A stretch of 64,000 nucleotides of DNA. Origin: Listeria innocua. Its GTDB lineage: Bacteria; Bacillota; Bacilli; Lactobacillales; Listeriaceae. The stretch is taken from positions 2,526,001 to 2,590,000 of the forward strand of contig NZ_CP117229.1 of the NCBI RefSeq assembly GCF_028596125.1. Reading direction: 5' to 3'. Below the pieces are notes generated by a model. The model ran no database searches. It worked only from the letters and a program-made list of their open reading frames with translations, and had not been told where the DNA came from. Below, piece after piece: positions 53,397-61,984 of the stretch. Made by a program: the position numbers and the translations under genes. Position 1 is the stretch's first letter; every line of letters starts with the position of its first letter.

Positions 53397-54209
53397 TTAA
53401 CATTCCTCTCTGTACAAACTCAAAATAAACTCTTCAAAATTATCAGCTAGCTTAAGTATTTTATAATCACCTTCTTGATCAATATGAACGACTGCGGGCT
53501 CGCCTGTTTTTCCGCAATTTCGGTAATCTAAGAAAACCATGTCATGTCCGGCTGATGGGCAATCAGCAATAGCTAAACCAACATCGGGATAACCCCACTC
53601 TTCTGTCCAAAAATTTGTGTTGTGCATACCATTCAATGTAGATACTCCACAGTCTCCTATTCCCATAATGCCAGTAATAGCTACACAATTCTCCGACCAT
53701 GAACTTGGCTCTGTCGTAGGGACAGAACCCGTTGAAACTATGCCTCCATTTTGTGTATGACGCATTAAATAGATATAGGATTTAGGTAACTTATATCCTA
53801 GTTCTGCTTCGATTGCAGCCACTCTTTGAGGCGTAGGGTACACATCTTTATAGTCATTTTCAGAGTCAAACTTCAACCAAAGCTCTGCTAAACTATGCCC
53901 TTGGAAAAATGTCCCGACCTCACTAAAATATTCATCTAACTCGGCGAAAATTTGCTTAGCTTTTTCACGTTCGAAATCGACTGCTTCTAAATCTTGCATC
54001 TCTTCTAAAATCGACATGAGCTTTTGATAAATTTCTGGAAAACGTTCACCGCTTTGGTAGAGCACATCGCTAAGTAATACCGTTGCTGTAAATATATCTC
54101 TTTTATTTTCGGCTGTCACTTTTTGATTCCAACAAGTTTCAAGTAAATGAATCGCCTCTTTTGTTTTTCCTTTATCTAAATAATATAATGCTTTTCTTGT
54201 TGTAAGCAT
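53397..54209 (-). CDS. SMI1/KNR4 (SUKH) domain protein
   Basis: 270 residues. The first ~110 are helical, perhaps TPR-like (YYLDKGKTKEAIHLLE). From about residue 120 a SUKH domain follows: TPQRVAAIEAELGYKLPKSYIYLMR, NGGIVSTG, WGYPDVGLAIADCPSAGHDMVFLDY and the C-terminal ADNFEEFILSLY. SUKH proteins are often immunity partners of contact-dependent toxins, but no toxin gene is adjacent, so a housekeeping regulatory role is as likely. The ribosome site is GGAGG. Confidence 0.85.
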   Translation of the reverse strand: MLTTRKALYYLDKGKTKEAIHLLETCWNQKVTAENKRDIFTATVLLSDVLYQSGERFPEIYQKLMSILEEMQDLEAVDFEREKAKQIFAELDEYFSEVGTFFQGHSLAELWLKFDSENDYKDVYPTPQRVAAIEAELGYKLPKSYIYLMRHTQNGGIVSTGSVPTTEPSSWSENCVAITGIMGIGDCGVSTLNGMHNTNFWTEEWGYPDVGLAIADCPSAGHDMVFLDYRNCGKTGEPAVVHIDQEGDYKILKLADNFEEFILSLYREEC

Positions 54210-54246
54210 ATTATTCCTCCACTAATCTTATTAACTTTATTATACT

Positions 54247-54278
54247 AAAAAAACCCTAGGGAAACAAAAACCCTAGGG
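54247..54278 (-). terminator. Terminator of the SIS-to-PTS enzyme operon
   Basis: Two copies of CCCTAGGG, each itself a palindrome, are separated by nine bases and followed by seven T on the minus strand. It lies nine bases after the SIS gene stop. Confidence 0.88.
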
Positions 54279-54287
54279 ACGCTATTT

Positions 54288-55031
54288 TTATAAATTCATT
54301 CCAAGTAGCGGAATTCGTTCATTGTATTTATCAACAAGTGCTTGGTTGTGCTCATCGGCATTTTCGACATTACCACTTATAAATACTGGTGGTGTGAAGT
54401 TATCATTCACCATTTTTTCAATCGCTTCGGCAAAAATGGACTGCAAGATGACAGCGCCAGTTACCGTGGAAGTCGGCGCGAATGCTATGTCAAAGTTAGC
54501 TGATTTTAATACTGCATCCCCTTTAACAGCGCCGTTATCAATTACAATGTCACCTGTATCGGATAAGCGTTTACCAGATGTGTGGCGTGATTTTTGGCTA
54601 GCTGAATATTGTAATGAAGTAATAACGATGACAAATGCGCCTTTTTCACGGGCAATTTCAGCAACATCTATTGGGACAGGATTGCGACCAGATGTGGATA
54701 ATACAATCATCACATCACCCGAGCGAATATCTTCCTCTGCCATAAACGTTTTCGCATAATCATTTTTTCGCTCCAGTACGGATGACGCCGCAGCACCTTC
54801 GTGAAGCATAAGTGGTTCGTGTAAAATCGGATGAATCGCAGCAAGTCCACCAGCTCGGTAAAATACTTCCTCTGTTAAAATATGCGAGTGACCGCAGCCA
54901 AATAAATGGATCACACCGTCGTTTTCGATGGACTCGGCTACCTTCGCTCCTGCTTCTTTTACATAATCAGCTTCATTATCAAGAATATTTTCTAATAAGC
55001 GAATCGTAATATCGATATAGTTATTAATCAT
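54288..55031 (-). CDS. SIS domain protein (phosphosugar-binding)
   Basis: 247 residues. The SIS fold is seen in GVIHLFGCGHSHILTEEVFYRAGG and VMIVLSTSGRNPVPIDVAEIAREKGA (phosphosugar-binding Ser-Thr-Ser). It probably isomerises or senses a phosphorylated sugar from the same pathway. Its ATG lies directly after the aldolase stop, so it is the last gene of the operon. The precise reaction cannot be read from the sequence. Confidence 0.88.
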   Translation of the reverse strand: MINNYIDITIRLLENILDNEADYVKEAGAKVAESIENDGVIHLFGCGHSHILTEEVFYRAGGLAAIHPILHEPLMLHEGAAASSVLERKNDYAKTFMAEEDIRSGDVMIVLSTSGRNPVPIDVAEIAREKGAFVIVITSLQYSASQKSRHTSGKRLSDTGDIVIDNGAVKGDAVLKSANFDIAFAPTSTVTGAVILQSIFAEAIEKMVNDNFTPPVFISGNVENADEHNQALVDKYNERIPLLGMNL

Positions 55032-55751
55032 TTATTTCCCCTCCAAAGCTGCAAAAATTTTCTCGATTTCTTCTGGTTTAGTGCGACCTGTAGCTTTATC
55101 AATTGTTTTTCCAAAGATATGTGGCATGAAAAACGGAATGCCGGTCGTCTTGATGGCAGTTGTTATTTCAAGGATATTCTCGGCGCCAATCCCTCCTGCT
55201 GGCTCAATGCCGTATATCCCTTTTTCCGCTGCAACTTTTGTTAAATAAACAAGTTCGTCTAAATACTTTGTTCCTTCGATGCTCATAAATTTGATTGAAG
55301 GAATATTTGCGGATAGACAATAATCGACAGCTTCTTCAGCGGTAATTTCGTCGCCGGAAGATAGTTTGACAATCCCGACTTTTCCGGTTGGTCGAACGAG
55401 TGCATTGGTGTATGTTTCTGGAAGCAAGTCATTTGTTAATCCCGCTGTTTCGATTGGTTGGTTAATATGACTATTCGGTACGAGGCGCGCGATATGAAGA
55501 ACATCCCGCCAATTGTGCCAGTCGCCGCCACCACCAAGACCAACACTGATGACCTCAGCTGTTGTTTGTAGTTCTTTCACCACATTTGCAGCTTCTTCTG
55601 GTGTTTCATAGTTTGTCGCCACGATTCCTGGTACTGCAAAACCGCGTGATGCTTCCATGACTTCCAAGCTATTTTCTTTATCTTTCGCTAAAAAATTAAA
55701 TAGCGCAAAATTATTCCATTTCGGTAGATTTTCGAATTTTTTCTTGTTCAA
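55032..55751 (-). CDS. KDGP-type aldolase (DgaF / EF_0839 family)
   Basis: 239 residues forming a TIM barrel. Characteristic stretches are ISVGLGGGGDWHNWRDVLHIA, NQPIETAGLTN, SIKFMSIEGTKYLDELV (with the likely Schiff-base Lys in IKFM) and IEPAGGIGAENI. DgaF of Salmonella splits 2-keto-3-deoxy-6-phosphogluconate in glucosaminate use, so a keto-deoxy sugar phosphate is the likely substrate. It overlaps the creatininase-like gene by 41 bases, an unusually long overlap; a later start is possible but no better ATG was seen. Confidence 0.86.
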   Translation of the reverse strand: MNKKKFENLPKWNNFALFNFLAKDKENSLEVMEASRGFAVPGIVATNYETPEEAANVVKELQTTAEVISVGLGGGGDWHNWRDVLHIARLVPNSHINQPIETAGLTNDLLPETYTNALVRPTGKVGIVKLSSGDEITAEEAVDYCLSANIPSIKFMSIEGTKYLDELVYLTKVAAEKGIYGIEPAGGIGAENILEITTAIKTTGIPFFMPHIFGKTIDKATGRTKPEEIEKIFAALEGK

Positions 55752-56460
55752 GCTTTATCAACTCCACACATGTTTTTAACGTTTTTTCGATTAAGTATTC
55801 GCCTTTTTCTGCTGTTGCCAAAGTTGCTTCTCCTAAAACTGCTGTCTTGGTGAAGTTTTGCCACGGTGTTGGTGTGAAATCCGCATCAATTGGTAAAATT
55901 GGCGGGTCATCAATGGCACGACTCATATCCGCATTTTCCGGTGATAAGTAAAGCATGAGGGATGTTTCGATTTCACAAGCATGAATATAGGTATGATGGT
56001 TTGCTTGTCCTTCGCGCACGTCCATTGCAAGTTTTTGGATATTTGGGTAAAAAATGTGCAAGATAATCATATCCGGAAATTTGGCATATAGTTCGCGCGC
56101 TGCATCTTTTAGCGCCGCCATATTTCCAAGATGTCCGCTCACTGGGACAAACAGGCGAAATCCTTGTTTATATAGACTTTCACCGATTTCTACAACTACT
56201 TTCGTTACCGTTTCATTTGATAGCGTTAAACTTCCCGGGAAATCTTGCAAACTCCAAACTTGGCCATAGGGTAATACGGGAAGCACAAATCCATCTGTTT
56301 CCGCCGCTATTTTCACTGAATATTCTGACGCTAAAATATTGTCTGTCCCTAGCGGCAAATGAGGTCCGTGGGCTTCAACTGCTCCTATTGGCAAAAGGAC
56401 TGGTTTTGTTTTCGTGATTTTTGCGCCAATATCAAAAGAATTTTCATCTGCATATAACAC
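55711..56460 (-). CDS. Creatininase-family amidohydrolase
   Basis: 249 residues. Metal-binding and catalytic motifs of the family are present: LPIGAVEAHGPHLPLGTDNI near the start, SGHLGNMAALKDAAREL in the middle and HACEIETSLMLYL later. Family members cut cyclic or linear C-N bonds (creatinine, formamide-type pathway intermediates). In this sugar operon an amide or lactam of a sugar acid is a reasonable but unproven substrate. It lies 12 bases from the phosphotriesterase-like gene. Confidence 0.88.
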   Translation of the reverse strand: MLYADENSFDIGAKITKTKPVLLPIGAVEAHGPHLPLGTDNILASEYSVKIAAETDGFVLPVLPYGQVWSLQDFPGSLTLSNETVTKVVVEIGESLYKQGFRLFVPVSGHLGNMAALKDAARELYAKFPDMIILHIFYPNIQKLAMDVREGQANHHTYIHACEIETSLMLYLSPENADMSRAIDDPPILPIDADFTPTPWQNFTKTAVLGEATLATAEKGEYLIEKTLKTCVELIKLEQEKIRKSTEME

Positions 56461-56472
56461 AGATTTCGCCTC

Positions 56473-57465
56473 CTATTTTTTAAAAGTAAAACATCTTGCC
56501 GGGTTATCCACGAAGAATTTTTTAACTAATTTTTCTCCGTCAAAGCCTTTTTCGTTAGCTTCGTCAATAAAGCGTGGCACCCATTTTTTGGCAATATATT
56601 CAAGTCCTGGTCCGTGGCCGTAATGTTTATAATAAGTTTTGCGCGCTGTATCACCACTGACTAAAATTTGATCTTCAAAGCCTTCCGAAACTAGATAAAG
56701 AATCGCTGCAATCCGAGCGCTTTCTGGTGCGTATTTGATTTTTGCGATGCCATCAAACGACATGAATGCACCTGTTTTGGCAACTTGTTTGTGATAATAC
56801 GGATCTAGGTTGCGGTCCATATGCCCAATAGAGAGGTATTCTAACGGGATATTTTCTTGTTTTAAAATCTCAATTTGCTCTAAAGCCATCGTTCCCGCTT
56901 CTGTGTGAGAATGTATTGGTGCTTTTGTCTCGTGATGTGCTCTTGCAACCGCGCGTATCGTCTTTTCTTCTAAAGGTGTAATCATATTGTAGCCAGTTCC
57001 AAATTTCACCTGACCGGCCTTATACGGCGTTCCTTCAAGCCCATTTTCGACTTCATTTACAACGAATTCCGTTAGTTTGTCTATAGAAGTGTTTTCAATC
57101 CATTCATAATATGTTTCAAAATCGCCTATGATCGGCTTCAGTTCTGGTTTAATTTTTCCGTCCCATAAGAAACTTTTGTTAAAACCAGCTGTTCCAACGA
57201 TTTGAATGCCTGTTTCTTTGGAAATTTGTGCCACATCTAAGACGCGTCTGCCATAATCAACCGCGGTTGCATCGACAATTGTTTTTCCGCCTAAATCCGC
57301 GAAATCTTGTACATCAAGTTGTGATTTTTCTTTATCATCCAAAAGTAAATCGTCGGCATCCCGCTCTTGCCAGTAAGCCGGTACACAAACGATGTGCTCG
57401 TGTGAATAAGTAAATCCTAGTTGTTCAGGGGCAATATCTCCATAAAAAGTACGAATAAAACTCAT
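56473..57465 (-). CDS. Phosphotriesterase-family metal hydrolase (likely lactonase)
   Basis: 330 residues, an amidohydrolase TIM barrel. Metal ligands are visible: HEH in YSHEHIVCV near residue 22, a Lys in AGQVKFGTGYN that may be carbamylated, HSHTEAG, GHMDRN and the catalytic Asp in VSGDTARK. Relatives hydrolyse lactones; in this operon it may open a sugar lactone or phospholactone. It comes after a terminator hairpin at 57484-57526, so its level may differ from the PTS genes. Confidence 0.88.
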   Translation of the reverse strand: MSFIRTFYGDIAPEQLGFTYSHEHIVCVPAYWQERDADDLLLDDKEKSQLDVQDFADLGGKTIVDATAVDYGRRVLDVAQISKETGIQIVGTAGFNKSFLWDGKIKPELKPIIGDFETYYEWIENTSIDKLTEFVVNEVENGLEGTPYKAGQVKFGTGYNMITPLEEKTIRAVARAHHETKAPIHSHTEAGTMALEQIEILKQENIPLEYLSIGHMDRNLDPYYHKQVAKTGAFMSFDGIAKIKYAPESARIAAILYLVSEGFEDQILVSGDTARKTYYKHYGHGPGLEYIAKKWVPRFIDEANEKGFDGEKLVKKFFVDNPARCFTFKK

Positions 57466-57483
57466 TTTCTAAAACTTCCTTTC

Positions 57484-57526
57484 AAAAAACCTCTTCCTCT
57501 TGAATGCTAGACAAGGAAGAGGTTTT
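57484..57526 (-). terminator. Terminator between ulaA-like gene and the enzyme genes
   Basis: An 11-bp stem (AAACCTCTTCC / GGAAGAGGTTT) with a ~17-base loop ends in TTTTTT on the minus strand. The ribosome site of the phosphotriesterase gene follows at once. It probably lowers, rather than stops, expression of the four downstream enzyme genes. Confidence 0.82.
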
Positions 57527-57535
57527 GATTTTTAC

Positions 57536-58834
57536 TTAAAAGAATAACTTCGCTAACATGCTGACAATTGGGCCGAGGATAAACATATCTGAGTCGGCTG
57601 CCCACATTGCTGTATCTGGCACAGTCGTATTAATAAAGAATGTAACCATGATATATTGACCCCAGGCGACAACTGTTGCCGTTAGGAATCCACCTATCAA
57701 TGCTCCTCTCACACCACCAGTTGAGTTACCGAATACACCAGCAACTGCCCCGTGGAAGAAGAGAACGATCATTGTTGGCACAAACACGTAACCAACTGTA
57801 TTTCCAAGTACTACTAACCAGATAATCGCTCCAATGAACGCACCCACGAAACCGATAATTACGGAGTTTGGCGCATATGGATAAACGATTGGCGCATCCA
57901 GTGCAGGTTTCGCACCTGGTACAAGTTTTGTTGCAATACCATTGAAGGCGGGTACGATTTCACCGATAAACATCCGCACACCTACAAGAACGATGGCGAT
58001 ACCAGCTGCAAACGTAAAGGACTGAACGATGGAGTATACGATAAAGCTTTGATTTCCAGCTTCTGCGATTAATTTTTCTGCTCCTGGTGTTTTCTTCACC
58101 ATCAGAATCACTGCACCAACTACGAACAGAATCCCCATTGTAAGAGCTGTAATAACGTTAGAGTCACGTAGGAACTCTAATTTTTTCGGTAAATTAATAT
58201 GTTCTGCATCATTTTTCTTATTTCCAAATACTTTTCCTAGTAAAGCCGATAGAATCGCTACACTGGAAGAAGTGTGCCCTAATGCAACGTTATCATTTCC
58301 AGTAATTTTACGTAGGAATGGTTGTGTAATCGCTGGTTGTAATGTCCAGTAAAGACCCATGATTACCGCTAAGAAGAGTACAAGGCCCCAGAATGGAATA
58401 TCTCCACCGACAGCTTGAACAGTAATCCCAGCAAAAATCGTTGTTGTCCAGAACATCATATGACCAGTTAAATAAATATACTTAAATGGTGTAAATCTTG
58501 CTAATAATACGTTGACTAAAAATCCGAGTGTCATCGCAAGCGTTACCGCACTACCAAATTTAGCATTAAAGGCTTCTTGTCCTAAAAACCCTGCAAGTGG
58601 CGGTGTTTCAAGTCCGAATACTTCTTTCCACATTGGTTCAAAAATCCCAAGGGAACCAGTAATAACAGCCGCACCAGCGTTAATAATTAAGAATCCAATA
58701 ATTGCTTTGAACGTTCCGCTAATAACTTGGCTTAAATTTTTCTTCTGTAAAAGTAACCCGAGAAGTACGATAAAACCTAAAAGTATGGCTGGGGTTCCAA
58801 AAAAGTTATTGGCAATCCACGTAATAATCTCCAT
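57536..58834 (-). CDS. ulaA: PTS ascorbate-type EIIC component (UlaA-like)
   Basis: 432 residues, ten or eleven membrane helices. It matches the UlaA fold (AILLGFIVLLGLLLQ, GHTSSSVAI, FNGIATKLVPGAKPALDAPI). It carries the sugar across the membrane. Ascorbate is the known substrate of the founding member, but the downstream enzymes are not UlaD/E/F, so this one may move a different sugar acid. It follows the IIB gene by 26 bases. Confidence 0.92.
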   Translation of the reverse strand: MEIITWIANNFFGTPAILLGFIVLLGLLLQKKNLSQVISGTFKAIIGFLIINAGAAVITGSLGIFEPMWKEVFGLETPPLAGFLGQEAFNAKFGSAVTLAMTLGFLVNVLLARFTPFKYIYLTGHMMFWTTTIFAGITVQAVGGDIPFWGLVLFLAVIMGLYWTLQPAITQPFLRKITGNDNVALGHTSSSVAILSALLGKVFGNKKNDAEHINLPKKLEFLRDSNVITALTMGILFVVGAVILMVKKTPGAEKLIAEAGNQSFIVYSIVQSFTFAAGIAIVLVGVRMFIGEIVPAFNGIATKLVPGAKPALDAPIVYPYAPNSVIIGFVGAFIGAIIWLVVLGNTVGYVFVPTMIVLFFHGAVAGVFGNSTGGVRGALIGGFLTATVVAWGQYIMVTFFINTTVPDTAMWAADSDMFILGPIVSMLAKLFF

Positions 58835-58860
58835 TTTTTTCCCACCTTTTTTTGTCTTAT

Positions 58861-59133
58861 TTAACTATTGATTGCTTCAGATAATGCCGTTTTAATTTCT
58901 GCATTGTCAAAATAGTTGTTGACGATGACTACTTTGGCGCTTGTATCTGTTCCAAGTGTTTCTGCTAATTCTTGACTTGTTACAATAATATCCACATTCA
59001 TCGAACGCGCAGCTGATACATCAATATGCTCTACGTCTGCGTCTACTCCCATGTCGCGTAAAACTGTTTCTACATTCATTCTTAAAATTAGGCTTGTTCC
59101 TTGACCAAGTCCACACACTGCTAAAATTTTCAT
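58861..59133 (-). CDS. ulaB: PTS ascorbate-type EIIB component (UlaB-like)
   Basis: 90 residues. The phosphocysteine loop is VCGLGQGTSLILRMN near residue 6. It takes phosphate from the IIA partner and gives it to the sugar. Two bases separate it from the IIA gene. Confidence 0.94.
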   Translation of the reverse strand: MKILAVCGLGQGTSLILRMNVETVLRDMGVDADVEHIDVSAARSMNVDIIVTSQELAETLGTDTSAKVVIVNNYFDNAEIKTALSEAINS

Positions 59134-59135
59134 CG

Positions 59136-59570
59136 TTATCCCTCCACTAATTCTCCAATTGCTTGATAATCTTCTGAATGAATCATTTTTTCAATGTTAT
59201 CGCTGTTACTAAGCAAGGAGACAATTTTTTGAATGACTTTTAAATGTGCCTCACTTGAAGTTGCTGCAAGTCCGAATACTAATCGTACGGGATCATTTGC
59301 GGCGTGTCCGAAATTCACGCCTTCTTTTAGTACGACAAGCGATACTGCAGAGTTTTCAACACCATCAGTTGGCCTTGCATGAGGAATTGCTATTTGAGGT
59401 GCAATAACAAAGTACGCACCATTTTCGTGATAAGATTCCACCATTTTTTCTACGTACTGTTCGCTCACATAACCTGCATTTACTAATAATTCTCCTGCTT
59501 GCATGATAGCTTCATCAGCATTTTTAGCTGATCCGTGCAGATTCACAAGCTCTTTATCCAAAAAAGACAT
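59136..59570 (-). CDS. ulaC: PTS EIIA component (UlaC / mannitol-fructose type)
   Basis: 144 residues, PTS EIIA type 2. The phosphorylated His is in IAIPHARPTDGVE near residue 68. It is the first gene of the transport operon and lies downstream of a -10 (59624-59629) and a perfect cre site (59594-59609). Confidence 0.94.
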   Translation of the reverse strand: MSFLDKELVNLHGSAKNADEAIMQAGELLVNAGYVSEQYVEKMVESYHENGAYFVIAPQIAIPHARPTDGVENSAVSLVVLKEGVNFGHAANDPVRLVFGLAATSSEAHLKVIQKIVSLLSNSDNIEKMIHSEDYQAIGELVEG

Positions 59571-59593
59571 ATCTCTTCATCCCTTCTAACTAA

Positions 59594-59609
59594 TTGATAG
59601 CGCTATCAA
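59594..59609 (-). promoter_or_regulatory. cre site (CcpA operator) of the PTS operon
   Basis: TTGATAGCGCTATCAA is a perfect 16-base palindrome that fits every position of the Bacillus cre consensus WTGNNARCGNWWWCAW. It lies 15 bases downstream of the -10 and 24 bases before the IIA start codon, so CcpA would block elongation as a roadblock. Confidence 0.88.
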
Positions 59610-59623
59610 TAACTTACACTCTT

Positions 59624-59629
59624 ATTATA
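59624..59629 (-). promoter_or_regulatory. -10 element of the PTS operon
   Basis: A perfect TATAAT on the minus strand without a clear -35, as expected for an activator-dependent promoter. The PRD regulator encoded next door is the natural activator. A TTTCGAAA palindrome near 59676-59683 is a possible operator. Confidence 0.65.
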
Positions 59630-59719
59630 GCTGTAGCCTCTCTGTTTAAAAAAGCCCAATTCCTTTCTTTTCGAAAGTGCAAAGAATAGACTGTTACATT
59701 TCGTTGTTAGCGAGCGTAC

Positions 59720-59759
59720 AAAAAAGCCAGCGCGGCATCTTACTGCCTCACTGGCTTTA
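59720..59759 (-). terminator. Terminator of the PRD regulator gene
   Basis: The stem AAAGCCAG / CTGGCTTT, extended by TGAGGCA / TGCCGCG with mismatches and a 6-base loop, ends in six T on the minus strand. It insulates the regulator from the PTS operon. Confidence 0.85.
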
Positions 59760-59763
59760 TCGC

Positions 59764-61830
59764 TTATTTTATTGTTAACATTGCGGCAATTTCTGCTGCT
59801 GATTCGGCTTGTTCAATCTGCTCAAGTAAGTGATGTTTCATAATTAAATTAGTAAGCTGGCTTAGCGCATTAATATGTGTATAGGAGTCAATGGAAGCGA
59901 GCACAATAATTAACTTCACTTGATCCTTCGCTTTACTTGAAAATGATACTGGCTGATTTAAGCGCAGTAAGCTCATTCCGACTCGATATGCGCCGTCATC
60001 CACCGACGCGTGTGGCAGTGCTATCCCTGGTGCAATAACGATATATGGTCCTAGCTTTTCAATGTTTTCAATCATAGCTTGTTGATAGTTTCCTGATATA
60101 TAGCCTTCTTGTTGTAGTGGTTTTGACGCAACTCGGATAGCTTCATGCCAATCCGCCACACTATCTTTAAAAATAATTCGTTCTTTTGGCAACAGTTCTT
60201 CAAGTGTTGGCGATTTTTCAAGTTGGCTGTCCGATTGCACTTGGAACAATACCGACTTCAGCTTGGCCGCCAATTTTTCGCGGTCTTCCACTTTGGCATA
60301 TTGATCCACTACATCAAGCACAGAAGACAACATGCGCGCATCCGAATCCTTTTGCAAAACGTGCGGGGCAATCGCCTTCATCAGTTGTTGCTTCTGCGCC
60401 TCAGTCAAAATCGGACTAACGATGAAAACTGGTGCTTTCGGTTCCATAATTGGCAAAGTCGACACAATAAAGTCTGGCGCGTATAACCCTTTTTCAAATT
60501 CACGGATGGAAATTGGTTCTAATATTTCAACACGTTCACCGAGTAATTGTGCAAGTTGCCGCTCAATCATCCGCGACGTTCCTACCCCTTTCGAGCAAAC
60601 AATTAAAAGTTTCTTCCGTTCAACTAAAGTATTGTTTTTGCGAGAAAGATAACCGCCGAACAAAATCGTTACGTACGCTATCTCATCTTCGGGGATTTTT
60701 TCACCGAGTAAATCTTCTAGTGGTTCTAATGATTTTTTTGTAATCTCATACACGTCACTATAACTTTGCTTAATATCTGTTCGCAGCGGATTAATCCATT
60801 CAATTTGGAATTTAAGCCGATAATATGCTGGTTGTAAATGGAGCAATAAATCTTTTTTTAAATTACGGTGGTCTTCAAAATTCACACAAGCAAGGCGCTC
60901 AAATTCGGCAATAATTTTCTCAACAATTATATCCAGCTTTCCTTCAACAGCTGCATCATCATTCAAGCGACTAGCGCCAAGTAAAAGTTTGCCTAAATAA
61001 GTAATTTCCGCATGATTGATCTTAAAATGCTCTTTTTGCTGTAATTGCTCGTAAATTTCCTGAGCAATATTAAAAGATTCTACTTCATGTTCTTCGTGCT
61101 CATTTAAATAACAATCGCGTTTCATTCGTTCTTTAAAGAAGAAAATCATAATTCCGATTCGTTCAATGACCTCGTCTGTATAACGAATACCGATTTTTTT
61201 CTCTGTCACTACTAATATTTCAAAAATTGTATCTAAATGTGGGAAAAGTTCTTTATTTTTAATCATTGGATTTATTTTCATTAAATCGAGTAACTGGTCT
61301 GCTGTGGCTATTTCTTCGTTATTCATACAATAATGAATGAAAAACTGACGAATACTACGTTCATCACCAAGAACCATATTCCCATTTTTCCGGTCATAAG
61401 CGAGCTCTAAGTTAAACTGTTTGAGCGCTAATTTTAACTGTTTAATATCCTGTAAACTAGTGTTACGACTAACTTCATTGCACGCATTAATTGTATCAAT
61501 AATTACACGCGCATCTGTTACAAGCAGAAAAAATAAAATACGGATACGACGCTCACTTGCTGAAAAGACTTTGTGGCTCGCTTCCCTATTTCCAAGGATT
61601 TCTTTAATTGTCGATTTTTCATCTTCTAATAAATAATAACCTTGTCCACGAACGGATTGAATACCATCAAGCCCTATATCATCTAATTCTTTATTAATTT
61701 TTTCAACATCATATTGTAGTGTTCGTTTGGAAATTCCTAGTTCTTCTTGTAATTTCTCGGGTGCAAGATATACATTCGCCACGACGAGCGATTCGAGCAG
61801 CATCATATTTCTAGCATCAAATTGTACCAC
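59764..61830 (-). CDS. BglG/MtlR-type PRD transcriptional activator with EIIB and EIIA domains
   Basis: 688 residues. An N-terminal HTH (YLAPEKLQEELGISKRTLQYDVEKI) is followed by a second HTH-like part and two PRD domains (about 190-400). An EIIB-like domain follows with its Cys in LLIVCSKGVGTSRMIE (near 412), and then a C-terminal EIIA domain with His in IALPHASVDDG (near 605). This is the DNA-binding activator layout (MtlR, LicR), not the RNA-binding BglG layout. It should switch on the adjacent PTS operon when the substrate drains phosphate from its domains. Confidence 0.92.
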   Translation of the reverse strand: MVQFDARNMMLLESLVVANVYLAPEKLQEELGISKRTLQYDVEKINKELDDIGLDGIQSVRGQGYYLLEDEKSTIKEILGNREASHKVFSASERRIRILFFLLVTDARVIIDTINACNEVSRNTSLQDIKQLKLALKQFNLELAYDRKNGNMVLGDERSIRQFFIHYCMNNEEIATADQLLDLMKINPMIKNKELFPHLDTIFEILVVTEKKIGIRYTDEVIERIGIMIFFFKERMKRDCYLNEHEEHEVESFNIAQEIYEQLQQKEHFKINHAEITYLGKLLLGASRLNDDAAVEGKLDIIVEKIIAEFERLACVNFEDHRNLKKDLLLHLQPAYYRLKFQIEWINPLRTDIKQSYSDVYEITKKSLEPLEDLLGEKIPEDEIAYVTILFGGYLSRKNNTLVERKKLLIVCSKGVGTSRMIERQLAQLLGERVEILEPISIREFEKGLYAPDFIVSTLPIMEPKAPVFIVSPILTEAQKQQLMKAIAPHVLQKDSDARMLSSVLDVVDQYAKVEDREKLAAKLKSVLFQVQSDSQLEKSPTLEELLPKERIIFKDSVADWHEAIRVASKPLQQEGYISGNYQQAMIENIEKLGPYIVIAPGIALPHASVDDGAYRVGMSLLRLNQPVSFSSKAKDQVKLIIVLASIDSYTHINALSQLTNLIMKHHLLEQIEQAESAAEIAAMLTIK

Positions 61831-61933
61831 TTGGCCTACCTCCTTGATTTCGGTCTAGAAGGTAAAAAGATATGTCTACTTTAAGGTTATGCGAAAATGT
61901 GATATTTTTCAAGTTAATTTTTATTTCAGGCAC

Positions 61934-61970
61934 AAAAAAACCGACAAAGCCAAATGACTTTGTCGGTTTG
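61934..61970 (-). terminator. Terminator of tuf
   Basis: A 12-bp stem (AAACCGACAAAG / CTTTGTCGGTTT) with an 8-base loop and seven T on the minus strand, 15 bases after the tuf stop. Confidence 0.94.
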
Positions 61971-61984
61971 AATCGTATCAGATA

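Noticed and set aside
57536-59570. A true ascorbate-use operon
   Set aside because: The transporter fits, but the UlaD, UlaE, UlaF and UlaG enzymes are missing and the enzyme set is different, so ascorbate is not supported.
59764-61830. RNA-binding BglG antiterminator
   Set aside because: The N-terminus is a DNA-binding HTH, not the CAT RNA-binding domain, and the EIIB and EIIA domains fit the MtlR/LicR activator layout.
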